NCBI GenBank assembly: GCA_020630675.1
Contig: JAHDIR010000003.1
Span: 49,156 to 113,155, forward strand
Length of the DNA stretch: 64,000 nt
Direction: 5' to 3'
From: Bdellovibrionales bacterium
GTDB lineage: Bacteria > Bdellovibrionota > Bdellovibrionia > Bdellovibrionales > UBA1609
Shown here: positions 37,176-46,426 of the stretch, piece by piece
How the letters are laid out: each line of letters opens with the position of its first letter
Numbering within the stretch: position 1 is the first letter of the stretch
Notes under the pieces: model-generated
What the model was told of the DNA's origin: nothing
What the model saw: only the letters and a program-made list of their open reading frames with translations
Databases searched by the model: none
Translations under genes and position numbers: made by a program

Positions 37176-38618
37176 CTAAGAAAAAATACCTTTAAAATAA
37201 TCAATTATTCGAGCTAAAAAACTCGGTTTAGATATTTTTTTAGTGGCTGTATTGCTAAAAACTTGCATTAAACGCTCAGCACTGGTGACTCCAGGGTAAA
37301 TCTTTCCTTGAATGATCAGGGTTGGCTGAGCACTTATTCCCAAGTAATCGGCATACTGTAGGTGGTAGTTAACAATGTCTTTTGTTTTACGAGTTAAAAA
37401 ACATTCTTTAAAACCTTCAGAATTAACACCTAACTCAGTGACAAAGTTATTCAGATTTTCCTCAGCCACCCTTCCCTCAAAATCAATAACTTTATTCGTG
37501 TAGTCCCAAAACTTTGATTTATCTTGCAGGAAAACACACATTGAGGCCTCTGAAAACATTCTTGCCTCTCTGTCCCAGTCTGGATAGTAAAAGAAAGTAT
37601 GCATTTTTAGATCAAAGTTACTGGATGCGAAGGCCTTCATTATATTATCTTTTGTCACCTTACATGAGCTGCAATTGGGATTGGTAAAGAAATACATCGA
37701 GTTAGAGGCTGTTTCTGAGCCATAAATAGGAGACCACTCAGCATTAATGTCAAAATTTATATCAGGTAAACTCATGTAAAAGTTAATCGGTGATGTAATT
37801 AACTTATCTTTAACGTATTTAGAAATTAGCTCATTACGACTTTTTTCAATCAGAATATTTTTGAAGCTCGTTTTAAGGTTATCTGTAATTTCAGGTTCAG
37901 AAATATTTTTTGACTTCATAAATGTAATGACTTGCTCGTCTGTTGGCTCGACGTTAGTCTTTACAATTGTATTTTCAATAAGATCTTGTAGAGTTTTACC
38001 TAATTTTTTGGCTTCTGCAAACAACAGCTTCCTGGTGATTGTCCCTTCAACTTGCTTTAAAGACTCATCATATTTTTGAGTTAATACCTCTATATATCTA
38101 ATGTGATTTTTTTCTAAATTTTCAAGATTATAGTTCACGCCCTCAAAACGACCTAAAGTTCCAGCGGCAATCTCTTCAGGTGCCTCTTCTATGAAGCTAA
38201 GTTTGATTTTTGAGTTCATCTTAAGCTTTAATTGTTTTGCTAGTGACTCAAAACCTTCTTCTGGTTCAGCACTAAATATTTTAAGATCATAGCTATCTTT
38301 AAGAGCTTCTTTTCCTTCTTTCTCTTTGTCTTCGATCATTTTATTGGCAGATCTGTATATAAGAGCCGATTGAAGCTTGCCTTCTATTTTAATAAGTTCT
38401 TGAATAACTTTAGACTTTCTTTCAATTTCAGCACGAGTCACTTTAATGCCATTAAGTTCAGCCAATAGAGTTTTATCTTCACTCACACCCTCGACGTAGC
38501 GAAGCCCACTAATAGACTTTAAAAAGTTTTTTGTTGGTTTTACTTCTTTTTTAGATGTGCAAGCTGATGCCATCAACAAAGTCGTTATGAGTATAATCTT
38601 AATGTTTATTAATTTCAT
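37176..38618 (-). CDS. Lipoprotein with an N-terminal chaperone-like region and C-terminal DsbA-like thioredoxin domain
   Basis: The 480-residue protein has a lipoprotein signal with lipobox ASAC (Cys20). Residues about 48-75 (LLAELNGIKVTRAEIERKS) resemble the N-terminal arm of SurA/peptidyl-prolyl isomerase chaperones. From residue 305 a DsbA/thioredoxin fold begins with FFTNPNCSSCK (CSSC at 316-319), and the cis-proline segment is SAQPTLI. A periplasmic dithiol oxidase or reductase role is likely. It is convergent with the DUF4920 gene and lies just upstream of the gliding-like operon on the opposite strand. Confidence 0.85.
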   Translation of the reverse strand: MKLINIKIILITTLLMASACTSKKEVKPTKNFLKSISGLRYVEGVSEDKTLLAELNGIKVTRAEIERKSKVIQELIKIEGKLQSALIYRSANKMIEDKEKEGKEALKDSYDLKIFSAEPEEGFESLAKQLKLKMNSKIKLSFIEEAPEEIAAGTLGRFEGVNYNLENLEKNHIRYIEVLTQKYDESLKQVEGTITRKLLFAEAKKLGKTLQDLIENTIVKTNVEPTDEQVITFMKSKNISEPEITDNLKTSFKNILIEKSRNELISKYVKDKLITSPINFYMSLPDINFDINAEWSPIYGSETASNSMYFFTNPNCSSCKVTKDNIMKAFASSNFDLKMHTFFYYPDWDREARMFSEASMCVFLQDKSKFWDYTNKVIDFEGRVAEENLNNFVTELGVNSEGFKECFLTRKTKDIVNYHLQYADYLGISAQPTLIIQGKIYPGVTSAERLMQVFSNTATKKISKPSFLARIIDYFKGIFS

Positions 38619-38818
38619 TCACTGCCTCTTGATTTAATCTTTATAAAGATTTTTTTTATTATTGGTGAATACTTATTTTAGGGGGTTAAGACTAATTGTG
38701 GTAACAGAGTGTGAAAATACAGACTTTTGAATAGTAATTGAGTACTACTTTAGTCCAATAATGACATACATAGGTCGTGATTTCTTAATATTATATTAAC
38801 CTTAGAGGGCTGGTTCCG

Positions 38819-40456
38819 ATGAGTAAACTGCAAATGAAAAAATGTAGTGATGTTTTTATTATTTATCTAATTTCTGTTTTTGTTGTCATGTGCTTGAGTA
38901 CTAACTCCTACGCCCAAGACAACAACCGTTCAAGCGCTGATATTAATGTCCCTAACTTAAACCATATATTTAGAAACTATGAAGGCTCACCAAAAGAGTT
39001 TGTGCCAAAACTTCATAACTACAACCCATCCCCTGCTATTAATACAGCAGAACCTAAAAAAACAGCCAACACTGAAACTGTTAAAAGTGATAGTAAAAAA
39101 ACTTTTGATGCTTTCTTAGAGGTTAGAGAGTTCAACAAAAGTAAAATACAAATGAAATCCTTACCTAGCAAGAGTGGTTTGGTTCTTCACACACTTAACT
39201 CAGGTGATATCATTAAAGTTAAATTTAATCTTCAAGATTATATAAGACAGCAAAAAGCAGAACAAAAAGACTTAGGGTACTGGAGACGCGTTAAAGCAAA
39301 AGCTATTGTTGGAGAAAGAGACCTCTTTTTCTTCAACCACTGGAAAGAAATGCAAACGCTTAACCCCTATGAAAAAGTAAAATTAGACATTCTTGTTCCA
39401 AAAAACCAAGCCTCTATACCTGTTTTTAGTAAACCAGGGTATATTGACTGGAAAGAGTGCTCTCAAATATATGATCTTTGTAATGCATTCATTGATACCT
39501 ACTCTGATGTCACTTTAATGGACGCACGTGTTTTTGAAATTGATGGTCTTTACAACAATAAAAAAGTATGGAATTTATTCTATAAGGTGAAGTTTTCGTA
39601 CTTAAAAAGTGACGGAAAAGCGGCTGTTGGCCAAGGTTGGATTCCTTCAAAATATGCAAAAAGAAAAATAAAACCTCTTTCTCTCTCTTTATACGATATT
39701 TCACATAGCGGCGATGTTAAAAACCTAAGCCTACAGGGATCAAAAAAGTTTTTTGTCTTTAATAATAACAAAAAAAATCCGTATATTTCAGCCAGCCGGT
39801 GGTTAGCTGCAACAAATGCAACCCAGCTTAAGCACAGAACAAGTGTTTTTGATAAGAGCTTTGCCGTCGATGTTGTTTTAGGGGTTAACTATACGAGCCT
39901 ATCCCAAGACTTTTTAGATGAAGATGATAGCCTTGCGCAATTTGGTGCCAACGTAGGTTTAGGCCTTTCTGCCCCATTATTTTTAGATGTAGAAATTGAA
40001 GGAACAGCCCTAGTTACAGCCCCTCTCGTTTCATCGACGAACAGAAAGTCTTCATTTATATACTTTGATGAGTGGTTTAACTTTACCTTGCCAAAAGCAT
40101 GGTTAAACGCTCCCCTAAAATTTGGTCTAGGCGGTTACTACTACTTAATGACCAATAACAATGATGAATTTGGTTTTAATCGCTTAGTTGGCTTTCAAGC
40201 TCGACTAAAATGGGACACTAAAAAGTATCATATTTACGGTAAGTTTTCTCCCATTGGAATTGACTTAGACACAGACTTTACAGATAGAGAAATCGCGTTT
40301 GGTGCTGGCTATAAATTTAAGCCCTCAAAAGGCTTTGAGAGCCCCTATGTAAACCTTGATATCTCTGACATTAATTATGAACCTAATGAGCCTGGCGAGG
40401 CCCCTAGGTCTCTTAAAATTCAAAAATTCAACTTAAATGTGGTTTACCCGTTTTAA
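38819..40456 (+). CDS. Exported protein with C-terminal outer-membrane beta-barrel, first gene of the gliding-like cluster
   Basis: The 545-residue protein has a signal peptide ending near SYAQ. The N-terminal half is soluble and includes a small beta domain around residues 105-130 (IQMKSLPSKSGLVLHTLNSG) that may be SH3-like. The C-terminal 200 residues are alternating beta strands and the protein ends in VVYPF, the terminal aromatic typical of outer-membrane barrels. I do not recognise a named family. It is 300 nt before the GYF-PilZ gene, with GAGGG before its ATG, so it may be separately transcribed. A role in the envelope-spanning gliding apparatus is inferred from position. Confidence 0.75.
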   Translation: MSKLQMKKCSDVFIIYLISVFVVMCLSTNSYAQDNNRSSADINVPNLNHIFRNYEGSPKEFVPKLHNYNPSPAINTAEPKKTANTETVKSDSKKTFDAFLEVREFNKSKIQMKSLPSKSGLVLHTLNSGDIIKVKFNLQDYIRQQKAEQKDLGYWRRVKAKAIVGERDLFFFNHWKEMQTLNPYEKVKLDILVPKNQASIPVFSKPGYIDWKECSQIYDLCNAFIDTYSDVTLMDARVFEIDGLYNNKKVWNLFYKVKFSYLKSDGKAAVGQGWIPSKYAKRKIKPLSLSLYDISHSGDVKNLSLQGSKKFFVFNNNKKNPYISASRWLAATNATQLKHRTSVFDKSFAVDVVLGVNYTSLSQDFLDEDDSLAQFGANVGLGLSAPLFLDVEIEGTALVTAPLVSSTNRKSSFIYFDEWFNFTLPKAWLNAPLKFGLGGYYYLMTNNNDEFGFNRLVGFQARLKWDTKKYHIYGKFSPIGIDLDTDFTDREIAFGAGYKFKPSKGFESPYVNLDISDINYEPNEPGEAPRSLKIQKFNLNVVYPF

Positions 40457-40757
40457 TAAAATTCATATAAAAATTTAAAATTCGGTTTACGTTCATAAAT
40501 TTGTCTTTTTAAGTTATCTCCCTGCCTGAAAAACTAAATTTATAAAGTTTAAAAATTTGAATATCTTTTTTTCAATCAAAAAAAAGCACCTAAAAGTTAA
40601 ACAGTTTTTATGAACTTTCCTCTAAAAGAATGACTTTAAAAAAATAAATTTGTTTTTTTCTCATACCATGCAAAAACCCCTAAAGCCGCTCCCCGCTTAG
40701 TCCGAACAGTATGCATATTATTTTATGGATTAAATAATTTTGCGTAAGGGATTATGT
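40457..40757. other. AT-rich intergenic region before the motor operon
   Basis: About 300 bases with long A/T runs and no credible ORF. It probably holds the promoter of the operon that starts at 40758, but I could not find a convincing sigma-70, sigma-54 or sigma-28 pair. AAGGG lies 8 nt before the ATG. Confidence 0.35.
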
Positions 40758-41618
40758 ATGAACTATGTTTTTAAAAATGGAAACGTTTTAGGCCCGTTAT
40801 CGGACCAAAAAATCATAGAGCTATTAGAAACTCACAGCATTGAAATCAATGACTTTGTCTATTCAGAAAGTTCTAAAAACTGGCTCCCTGCTTTTCAACT
40901 TCCTTTACTATCTAAACACTATACGTCAGCACCACCCACAATTATTCCTAATGGCAACAATACTATTGCTATGTCAGACAGTGAAATAAAAAAACTTTCT
41001 ACTATAAACCCAAAAACAAAATCAGATATTAAAATCCCAAAAGACCTTCTTGAGAAAGAATGGTTTGTGCTTCGTAAACATAAAAAACATGGTCCCTTTA
41101 AATATCTGGATGTGATCAAAATGCTGGGAACAAATAGCCTTTTTGATCATGACTACATTTGGAACCGTGATTTTAAATCTTGGAATAAAATCTCAGATTT
41201 AAAAGCATTTTCTTCTTACTATATAAATCAGGTAAAACACACATACCTTCCCGAGCTTGGAAATATTTTCTTTAGAAGAAAACATAATAGGATTCCTTAC
41301 AGCGCCAAAGTATTTGTTCATAACAACGAAACTTTTTGGACTGGCACCGGCAATGATTTAAGCCCTGCCGGAACTAGTATAACAATGGAATGCAAAGGTG
41401 ACGTCAAACTTTTACCTGGGGACACGGTAAACCTTCATTTTAAATCTGAAAAGAACATACCAACATTTAATGTAAAAGCTGAAATTGTGAGTAAATGGTA
41501 CAAAGACCAAAATTTCAACAACTCACCCCTTTGTTATAGTTTTAAATTTAATAATATTAATAAAAATATAGAGGACTTTTTGTCTCAACTATGTAGTGAA
41601 GAACATAAAGCCGCTTAA
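40758..41618 (+). CDS. GYF-GYF-PilZ protein
   Basis: I place the start at the ATG at 40758 with AAGGG 8 nt upstream; a TTG at 40740 is in frame but lies on that Shine-Dalgarno. The 286-residue protein carries two GYF_2-type domains: YVFKNGNVLGPLSDQKIIEL at the start, and WFVLRKHKKHGPFKYLD around residue 90. It ends in a PilZ domain from about residue 175 with RKHNR and DLSPAGTSI, the two motifs that bind c-di-GMP. It is 19 nt upstream of the TolQ-like motor gene. A c-di-GMP-sensing adaptor to the motor is the simplest reading, inferred from domains and position. Confidence 0.85.
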   Translation: MNYVFKNGNVLGPLSDQKIIELLETHSIEINDFVYSESSKNWLPAFQLPLLSKHYTSAPPTIIPNGNNTIAMSDSEIKKLSTINPKTKSDIKIPKDLLEKEWFVLRKHKKHGPFKYLDVIKMLGTNSLFDHDYIWNRDFKSWNKISDLKAFSSYYINQVKHTYLPELGNIFFRRKHNRIPYSAKVFVHNNETFWTGTGNDLSPAGTSITMECKGDVKLLPGDTVNLHFKSEKNIPTFNVKAEIVSKWYKDQNFNNSPLCYSFKFNNINKNIEDFLSQLCSEEHKAA

Positions 41619-41637
41619 GGTTTAAATTGGAGGAACC

Positions 41638-42354
41638 ATGGGTAACATCATTCAAATAGTATCAGACGCCGGAATAATGGGGTACCTCATTGTAGGTATG
41701 GGCTTGATAAGTATAGCTCTCATTTTTGAGAGAATCAAAGCTCTCTACTTTGACTACACCATCAAATCAGATCAATTTTCTAATCAAATCAAAAGCCTTA
41801 TTTTGGATGATAAAATTGAAGATGCTATTACTTTCTGTTCTACAAATAAAAAGGCCCCACTAGCTCACGTTACTAAGTCTATATTAGAGCGTTCCGACAG
41901 AGATGAAGATAGCATCAACCTAGGCCTTGATATTTCTTTGGCTGAGATTATTCCACTTCTAGGAAAACGCTTGGGTTACTTATCAATGATAGCCAACGTG
42001 GTCACCCTTATGGGGCTTTTAGGAACTATCACTGGTCTAATCATGGCCTTTGCGGCGGTATCAGATGCAGACCCAACACAAAAGTCTGAAATTTTAGCCA
42101 AAGGTATTTCCATGGCAATGAATACGACAGCCCTTGGCTTATCAGTAGCCATTCCTGTTATGATTCTTTATTCCTTTTTACATACAAAACAAAACGCTAT
42201 TTTAGAAAACATTGCTGAGCATTCGGCTAAGGTTGTTGATTTACTAACAAACCGCCAATACCACGAGTTCACTAAAAAACATAATTTTCCTAAGCTACCG
42301 GATGAAATAGAGATGGCAGCAAAAACCAAAGAAAATAACGAAAAAGCTTCATAA
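41638..42354 (+). CDS. MotA/TolQ/ExbB-family proton channel (AglR-like)
   Basis: The 238-residue protein has three membrane segments: near residues 10-30, then two around 120-145 and 155-185 (NVVTLMGLLGTITGLIMAF and the following AMNTTALGLSVAIPVMI). That is the TolQ/ExbB layout of a proton-driven motor stator. GGAGG lies directly before the ATG. The next two genes are TolR/ExbD-like, giving the Q-R-R set seen in the AglR-AglQ-AglS motor of Myxococcus gliding. A general Tol or Exb function is possible, but the downstream genes favour gliding. Confidence 0.9.
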   Translation: MGNIIQIVSDAGIMGYLIVGMGLISIALIFERIKALYFDYTIKSDQFSNQIKSLILDDKIEDAITFCSTNKKAPLAHVTKSILERSDRDEDSINLGLDISLAEIIPLLGKRLGYLSMIANVVTLMGLLGTITGLIMAFAAVSDADPTQKSEILAKGISMAMNTTALGLSVAIPVMILYSFLHTKQNAILENIAEHSAKVVDLLTNRQYHEFTKKHNFPKLPDEIEMAAKTKENNEKAS

Positions 42355-42369
42355 GAAAGGATTATAACT

Positions 42370-42927
42370 GTGGGAAGATCTAAAAGAAGAATAAAAATGA
42401 ATAATGACTCAGAGGCGACTTTTGAGCTGGACTTAGCTCCAATGCTGGCTCTTATGGTGACTCTGATTCCTATTATGCTCTTGGCGACTTCCTTTGTTAA
42501 AGTGAGAGTCATTGGAACAACTCTCCCCCAGGCTGTGAAAGAAGCTATTCAACAAGATAAAAACAATAAAGAAAAAATTGTTTCCATAGACCTCAAGATG
42601 AACACTGATAACTTTCAAATTGTTGTTAAAGAAGATGACGTGAAAGTTTTAGAAAAGATGGTACTTCCCAAGAATAGTGAGTGGGACTATGAAGGCTTGC
42701 ACAAAGCTCTATATGAGGTGAAAAAACAATTTCCAAAAAAATACACGATTAATATATATCCTGAAAAAAGTGTTCCTTATAATGAAATCGTCAAAGCTAT
42801 TGATGAAGCCAGAGAAGCTAAAAAAGAAGAATCTATGTTTACAGTTTTTGATAAAGCAAAAAACAACAACATTCAAACACGAGTAATGTTTCCTGAGGTT
42901 AACTTTTCTGGGCTGTTAGGAGGATAA
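42370..42927 (+). CDS. ExbD/TolR-like subunit lacking the transmembrane Asp (AglQ- or AglS-like)
   Basis: The 185-residue protein starts at a GTG with AGAAAGGA upstream, has one N-terminal membrane helix and a periplasmic domain. The conserved ExbD pattern is P-h-h-D; here it is LDLAPMLALM, so Ala27 occupies the position of the proton-carrying Asp. An Asp at 21 lies just before the membrane. The next gene keeps the Asp. The periplasmic part (KYTINIYPEKSVPYNEIVKAID) matches the ExbD fold. It may be a partner that transmits force but not protons. Confidence 0.88.
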   Translation: MGRSKRRIKMNNDSEATFELDLAPMLALMVTLIPIMLLATSFVKVRVIGTTLPQAVKEAIQQDKNNKEKIVSIDLKMNTDNFQIVVKEDDVKVLEKMVLPKNSEWDYEGLHKALYEVKKQFPKKYTINIYPEKSVPYNEIVKAIDEAREAKKEESMFTVFDKAKNNNIQTRVMFPEVNFSGLLGG

Positions 42928-42928
42928 T

Positions 42929-43441
42929 ATGAGACGAGCTGTAGATCGATTTATAAACAACAATAAGAAAGCTACATTTATCCTTCAACTAACAGCTATG
43001 GTGGATATGTTCACCATTCTTATTGTATTTCTTTTGAAAAGTTTTGATACAAGCCCTGTTCAAGTCGCTCCAAGCCAAAACTTAGTACTTCCGCACTCTT
43101 ATTCTATGAAAGCGCCCGAAGAAGTTCTAAAAGTGGCTATTTCTAATGAAGCAATACTCGTCGATGACGTTAAAGTGGTCACGTTAAAGGATGGTGTTAT
43201 TGATAAAAATGAAATGGATTTGTCTGATCCCAAATTTATAAAAGCTTTGTTTGATGCCCTTGATGAGCAAGCACAAAAAACAGAAAAAATTGCTGAAGTG
43301 AACTCTGATCATAAATTTGAAGGAAAAATATTATTACAAGCCGACAAAAACTTAAAATATGGAATATTAGAAAAAGTTTTATACACATCTAGTATGGCTG
43401 GTTACACCGACATGAAACTAGCTACTATGACTTACGAATAA
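42929..43441 (+). CDS. ExbD/TolR-like subunit with intact transmembrane Asp
   Basis: The 170-residue protein has a single N-terminal membrane helix with LTAMVDMFTILIVFLL, in which Asp26 is at the expected proton-binding position. A periplasmic ExbD-type domain follows, ending KYGILEKVLYTSSMAGYTDM. It is one nucleotide after the previous gene, with GGAGGATAAT before the ATG. Together with the TolQ-like protein it should form the energised motor complex. The asymmetry between the two subunits is noted as a finding. Confidence 0.9.
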   Translation: MRRAVDRFINNNKKATFILQLTAMVDMFTILIVFLLKSFDTSPVQVAPSQNLVLPHSYSMKAPEEVLKVAISNEAILVDDVKVVTLKDGVIDKNEMDLSDPKFIKALFDALDEQAQKTEKIAEVNSDHKFEGKILLQADKNLKYGILEKVLYTSSMAGYTDMKLATMTYE

Positions 43442-43450
43442 AAAGGAAAA

Positions 43451-46426
43451 ATGAAAAAACAACTGAGCCCTACCATTCAAACACACTCATCGCCAAAGCC
43501 AATGTGGCTTTTGCTATTAATTGTATTTGTGCTTACAAGTTTATCTCACACTAGTTTTGCTAAAAAACAACAAAATAAAAATGTACTTAATAAATTAAAA
43601 TTAAAAAATAATGATGAAAAAGCAAATGAAATAAAATCAATGAAGGCTGAGGTTTTAATCAGAAAATCAGAAATCAAAGCTATTAATCAGCTTAAGCGGT
43701 TAATAAAAAAACATAAAGGAAAGGCTCTTGAACCTGATTTATTATTTCGTTTAACAGAGTTATACATGAGAAGAGTTAAAGCTGAAAGATTTTTTGAAAT
43801 TCATAGAGAATCAAATGCAGTTGTAAGTCTTTTACCTAAATTAGTTAAAAATGCCTCTTCAAAAAAGTATATAAAAAAATCTATAAAAATTTATGATTAC
43901 ATAATTCGCAAATACCCTAAATACAATCAAATTGACATGGTTTTATTCAATAATGCTTTCGCACGACAAGAAGTGGCTGATTATAAAGTGTCTGAAAAGC
44001 TCTATTGGAGAATTATAAAAAAGCATCCCAACTCTAGCTTAATTCCTGATGCACACTTGGCTATTGGTGAAATTGCATTTATTGATAAAAGGTTTGATCA
44101 TGCCTTAAAGCACTTTATGGCCATTAAAAAATACCCGCAATCAAAAGTGTACCCTTATGGCCTTTATAAATCTGGCTGGGCTATGTATAACTTAAATCGA
44201 GCCACAGAAGGAATAAAAGAACTTGAAAAAGTCATACTTTTTAGCCGGAGTATTGAAGACAAGAAGAAACGATCAAACTTCAACTTGTTATCTGAAGCTT
44301 TGCAAGATTTGACATTATTTTACCAAGAGGTCTATGAAGCTAAAAATGCCTATAAATACTTTCAAAGTATAACAAAAGGAGATGAGCTCGCTGAAGTTCT
44401 CATTAGTTTATCTGGCATATATAAACGTCATGGCAAATTTGATGCCGTCAATGATATTTTATCTGAATTTAACACCAAAAATCCAAAGCATGAAAAAACA
44501 CCCGAAGTTTTAGATGAATTAGCCTGGAACTTTGAAAATTTACGAAACAGAAAAAAGTCAGAAGAATATTTAGTCAAATTAAATAAGTACTGTACAACTG
44601 TCAAAGATGAAGACTGCAAAGAGCGCGTTATCGATACCAGTTTAAGCTTAGGGCATAAATGGAGAAATTTATGGGTCAAAAACAATAAAAATGAAATTTT
44701 TGGTGCCCCTACTGAAACTGCTTTTAAAATATATATTTCAAACACTCCCATCAATGAAGACTCCCTTGAGGTAAGATTTTTGATGGCTGAAATGCTTTTT
44801 GCCAGAGAAAAATACAGAGAAGCAAGTCGTCACTATAATATCATTGCCGTTAATGAAACCAAAAAAGAAAGAAAGCATGACTCAGCCTACGCTGCCATTG
44901 TCAGCTTACAAAAAGCTGTTAAGGACAAATGGGACCAAAACGACCACAGTGAATACAATCGCCTAGCAAATATGTACCTCAACACATTTAAAAAGGGAAA
45001 GTACAGACTTGATATTCAATTTAAAATGGCTCTCATTCCCTATGAAAAAAATCAGTTTGAAGTTGCTAAACCAATATTCTACAAGCTTGGAAATTTATAC
45101 CCTAAAGCCAAGAAAGGCTTAAAGTCCCAAGATCTATACTTAGATATTCTTAACCACTCTAAAGATTATCCAGCCATTAAAAAGTATACACAACTTCTTT
45201 TAAAAAAATCAGGAAATAAAAAAAGAATAGCTGAACTTAAAAAAGTTTACGAAGAAGCCTATTTTTTACAAATTCAAGGGTTTGAAAAAGAAAACAAGCT
45301 AAAACTTGCATTTACTGAATATGAAAAATTCTCAAAACAAAATAGTCTTTCTCCTTTGGCACCAAAAGCTCTTTGGAATTCAGCTCTTCTACAGGTCAAA
45401 AGAAAATTACCTGTTCAGGCTGCCAGTCAATTTGAAAAATACGAACGAACGTACCCTAAAACTAGTGAGGCCAAAGATGCCCTCATACAAGCAGCTAACA
45501 TATATGAGGAGCTTTCAGATTTAAAAAATGCAGCTCGTGTTCTGGTTAAACTTTCAACTGTTGATAAAGAGAACTCTATCAAATGGAAGCAGGTGGCCGC
45601 TGAGTACTTTTATGTCGAGGAAGATTTTAATAAATCATTACAAATTTTTGAAAAATTAGCCACAAATAAAAATAATCAAATTAGGTTTGAGTCTATTGAT
45701 AAAATTATTCTTATTATTAAGAATTTACGAGACAAAACAAAAGACGTAGAGAAAACAAAAAGCCTGATGAAAACTGTCTTAAAAAATGGAAATACCAATC
45801 AAAAACATTTTGCCTTGGTTGAAAGAGCTAAAAAGCTTTATGATCAAAAAAAGTACCCTGCTGCTTTTAAGCTAACTATGGATATTAATAAGTACTCAAA
45901 AGATAGTGTTATAAAATCACAAGTTCGACTTATCCAAGCAGATATATTAAAAAAAGAACTTGAAGCTCAAAGCTTAAAAACCACAATTCAGCGCATTCCT
46001 ACAGTTTTAGGTTTAAAAATTGAACGCCTAGACAAAGCACAAAGAGCTTACTTAAGTACCATTAAATATGGAAACCCAGAAAATAATGCCCTCGCTATGT
46101 ATAACCTCTCTTTATGTTATAAAAACTATATTGAGTCTCTAAGGAATATGCCTGCTCCTCGTGGGTTACCTAAAGATCAAGAAGAAGGTTTTAGAGAAGA
46201 AATTTCAACAATTATTTCTCCCATTGAAGATAAATATGTTGAAACCCTAAACCAGGCTTATGTCACTGCTAAACGACAACACTCAACAAATATTGATTTA
46301 AATAATATTCGTTCAGAGCTTTTAAGACTAAAGGTTAGTCTCAACTTCGAAACTCTAAGTCACTTAAAATTACCCACTAATGAGTTTGCCGATGTATCAA
46401 GGCTACCCGCCGGAGGTAAGAAATGA
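43451..46426 (+). CDS. Large periplasmic TPR protein (GltD/AgmU-like)
   Basis: The 991-residue protein begins with a signal or anchor segment (MWLLLLIVFVLTSLSHTSFA) and then consists almost entirely of TPR-like helical pairs, for example YPKYNQIDMVLFNNAFARQE and later repeats. Its place directly behind the TolQ-R-R genes and before a TPR lipoprotein matches that of AgmU (GltD) in Myxococcus, a large TPR protein of the gliding complex. The homology is architectural; I see no unique signature. AAAGGAAAA precedes the ATG, and it overlaps the next gene by 4 nt. Confidence 0.8.
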   Translation: MKKQLSPTIQTHSSPKPMWLLLLIVFVLTSLSHTSFAKKQQNKNVLNKLKLKNNDEKANEIKSMKAEVLIRKSEIKAINQLKRLIKKHKGKALEPDLLFRLTELYMRRVKAERFFEIHRESNAVVSLLPKLVKNASSKKYIKKSIKIYDYIIRKYPKYNQIDMVLFNNAFARQEVADYKVSEKLYWRIIKKHPNSSLIPDAHLAIGEIAFIDKRFDHALKHFMAIKKYPQSKVYPYGLYKSGWAMYNLNRATEGIKELEKVILFSRSIEDKKKRSNFNLLSEALQDLTLFYQEVYEAKNAYKYFQSITKGDELAEVLISLSGIYKRHGKFDAVNDILSEFNTKNPKHEKTPEVLDELAWNFENLRNRKKSEEYLVKLNKYCTTVKDEDCKERVIDTSLSLGHKWRNLWVKNNKNEIFGAPTETAFKIYISNTPINEDSLEVRFLMAEMLFAREKYREASRHYNIIAVNETKKERKHDSAYAAIVSLQKAVKDKWDQNDHSEYNRLANMYLNTFKKGKYRLDIQFKMALIPYEKNQFEVAKPIFYKLGNLYPKAKKGLKSQDLYLDILNHSKDYPAIKKYTQLLLKKSGNKKRIAELKKVYEEAYFLQIQGFEKENKLKLAFTEYEKFSKQNSLSPLAPKALWNSALLQVKRKLPVQAASQFEKYERTYPKTSEAKDALIQAANIYEELSDLKNAARVLVKLSTVDKENSIKWKQVAAEYFYVEEDFNKSLQIFEKLATNKNNQIRFESIDKIILIIKNLRDKTKDVEKTKSLMKTVLKNGNTNQKHFALVERAKKLYDQKKYPAAFKLTMDINKYSKDSVIKSQVRLIQADILKKELEAQSLKTTIQRIPTVLGLKIERLDKAQRAYLSTIKYGNPENNALAMYNLSLCYKNYIESLRNMPAPRGLPKDQEEGFREEISTIISPIEDKYVETLNQAYVTAKRQHSTNIDLNNIRSELLRLKVSLNFETLSHLKLPTNEFADVSRLPAGGKK

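Noticed and set aside
40680..40757. Sigma-28-like promoter before the GYF-PilZ gene
   Set aside because: A TAAA is followed at roughly the right distance by GTCCGAAC, but the match to GCCGATAA is too weak to call.
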